DNA of 5,553 nt from JAQGMJ01 sp036271855 (GTDB lineage Bacteria > Pseudomonadota > Gammaproteobacteria > Burkholderiales > JAEUOS01), in the NCBI GenBank assembly GCA_036271855.1, contig DATAZV010000214.1, positions 1-5,553 of the forward strand, given 5' to 3'. Made by a program: the position numbers and the translations under genes. The notes under the pieces are model-generated. The model saw only the letters and a list, made by a program, of their open reading frames with translations. It did no database searches and was not told the origin of the DNA. This document shows, piece by piece, positions 4,698 to 5,553 of this stretch; the first letter of the stretch is position 1; the number at the start of each line of letters is the position of its first letter.

Positions 4698-5553
4698 CTA
4701 CTCCGCCTTGATGTTCTTTTCCTTGATGACGGCGGCCCACTTGGCGGTGTCCTTTTTCATCAGGGCGCCAAGATCGGCGGGCGTGGAGGGTTGCGGGTCG
4801 GCGCCGGAGTTGACCAGCTTGGCGCGCACATCCGCGTTATTCAGGGTCTTCACAAGCGCGGCATTGAGCTCGGCGATGGTGGCGGCCGGCACCTTGGCGG
4901 GTGCGACGATGCCGTACCAGTTATTCGCCTCCACCGAGCCATAGCCCTGCTCGGCCATGGTCTTCACGTCGGGCAACACCGATGAACGCTTGGGGCCGGC
5001 GATGCCCAGGGGCCGCAGCTTGCCGCCGCGAATGTGGCCGATCAGGCCGGGAATGTCGCCGAAAAAGGCGCCGATCTGGTTGCCCAGCAGGTCGGTGATC
5101 GCTGGCGCCGCGCCCTTGTACGGTACGTGCAGCAGGTTGGCCTTGGAGGCGTCGATGAAGGTCTCGATCGCCAGGTGCGGCATGCCGCCGATGCCGGTGG
5201 AGGCGGTGGAGATCGGTTCCTTGGCTTTCTTGCTCGCCTCGACCAGCTCGATCGCGTTCTTGAACGGGCTGGCGGCGTTGACCACCAGGATGGTGGCGTT
5301 GTTGACGATCAGCGCCACCGGCTGGAAGTCGCGCGGCACGTCGTACGGCATCTTCGGGTACAGCGAGGGGTTGATGACGATAGAGCCGACGCTGGAAAAG
5401 AACAGCGTATTGCCGTCCGGCGTGGAGCGTGCGACGTATTCGCCGGCGATGTTGCCGTTGGCGCCCGGCTTGTTGTCGATGATCACGGTGCGCTTCATCT
5501 GCTTGCCGAATTCTTCCGAGATGGTGCGGCCGACGAAGTCGGTCGGGCCGCCG
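4698..5553 (-). CDS. Bug/TctC-family tricarboxylate transporter substrate-binding protein, 5'-truncated
   Basis: Periplasmic solute-binding protein of the Bug (TctC) family, which captures small carboxylates for tripartite tricarboxylate transporters or acts in sensing. The frame stays open to the window edge, past the internal ATG at 5498, so the true start and signal peptide lie outside; 284 residues are visible of a usual 320-330. Family landmarks (residue 1 at 5552): GGPTD at 1-5, whose loop contacts the ligand carboxylate; VIIDNKPGANGNIAGEYVA (23-41); INPSLYPKMPYD followed by FQPVALI in the first lobe; MPHLAIETF and HVPYKGAAPAITDLLGNQI in the second lobe; then RSSVLPDVKTMAEQGY, WYGIVAPAKVPAATIAELN and the C-terminal helix. 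It heads a same-strand set with the amidohydrolase and SDR genes 179 bp downstream, so its ligand may be their substrate. No TctA/TctB membrane genes are visible, which is common for orphan Bug proteins. Confidence 0.95.
   Translation of the reverse strand, partial: GGPTDFVGRTISEEFGKQMKRTVIIDNKPGANGNIAGEYVARSTPDGNTLFFSSVGSIVINPSLYPKMPYDVPRDFQPVALIVNNATILVVNAASPFKNAIELVEASKKAKEPISTASTGIGGMPHLAIETFIDASKANLLHVPYKGAAPAITDLLGNQIGAFFGDIPGLIGHIRGGKLRPLGIAGPKRSSVLPDVKTMAEQGYGSVEANNWYGIVAPAKVPAATIAELNAALVKTLNNADVRAKLVNSGADPQPSTPADLGALMKKDTAKWAAVIKEKNIKAE

Noticed and set aside
5496..5498. ATG as start codon of the Bug protein
   Set aside because: The conserved GGPTD and following helix lie upstream in the same frame, so this Met is internal and the gene start is beyond the window.

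Overview
This is a GC-rich, tightly packed chromosomal window that reads like a betaproteobacterium of the order Burkholderiales. The evidence is a Bug-type (TctC) solute-binding protein, a LigI-like amidohydrolase beside a dehydrogenase, GC-biased codon use, and the mix of acyl-CoA genes. There is no RNA gene, insertion sequence, CRISPR array or phage/defence module. Two of the six genes run off the window edges.

Layout. Left half, + strand: the C-terminal three quarters of an acyl-CoA dehydrogenase (1-860), a family 25 (LPS-type) glycosyltransferase (965-1723), and a 3-hydroxyacyl-CoA dehydrogenase-family protein (1839-2759). The last two genes are each preceded by the same GGCGCGGGC-N9-TACAATG module. 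A perfect 18-bp-stem terminator (2772-2810) then separates two convergent transcription units and should work in both directions. Right half, - strand, read from right to left: a Bug/TctC periplasmic binding protein (5553-4698, start outside the window), a 179-bp gap rich in inverted repeats, a LigI-like amidohydrolase (4518-3622), and a short-chain dehydrogenase (3625-2822) that overlaps the amidohydrolase by 4 bp (ATGA).

How the genes may work together. The - strand set looks like a small catabolic cassette. The Bug protein would capture a carboxylate in the periplasm, the amidohydrolase would hydrolyse a lactone or similar compound, and the NAD-type short-chain dehydrogenase would oxidise or reduce a neighbouring intermediate. 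The substrate cannot be read from sequence. The amidohydrolase keeps the metal and acid/base residues of 2-pyrone-4,6-dicarboxylate lactonase, but several substrate-contact positions look different. The + strand acyl-CoA dehydrogenase and 3-hydroxyacyl-CoA dehydrogenase homologue belong to acyl-CoA (beta-oxidation-like) chemistry. The glycosyltransferase between them has no obvious link to either.

Most interesting points: the acyl-CoA dehydrogenase carries its catalytic glutamate in the isovaleryl/long-chain position; the 3-hydroxyacyl-CoA dehydrogenase homologue has Ser-Ser-Arg where NAD enzymes have Asp, suggesting NADP(H); the lactonase pocket is altered; and a 17-bp near-perfect palindrome sits upstream of the lactonase gene and may be an operator. 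I do not see a clearly new type of system; the best candidate for new biology is the Bug-lactonase-SDR cassette and its unknown substrate.
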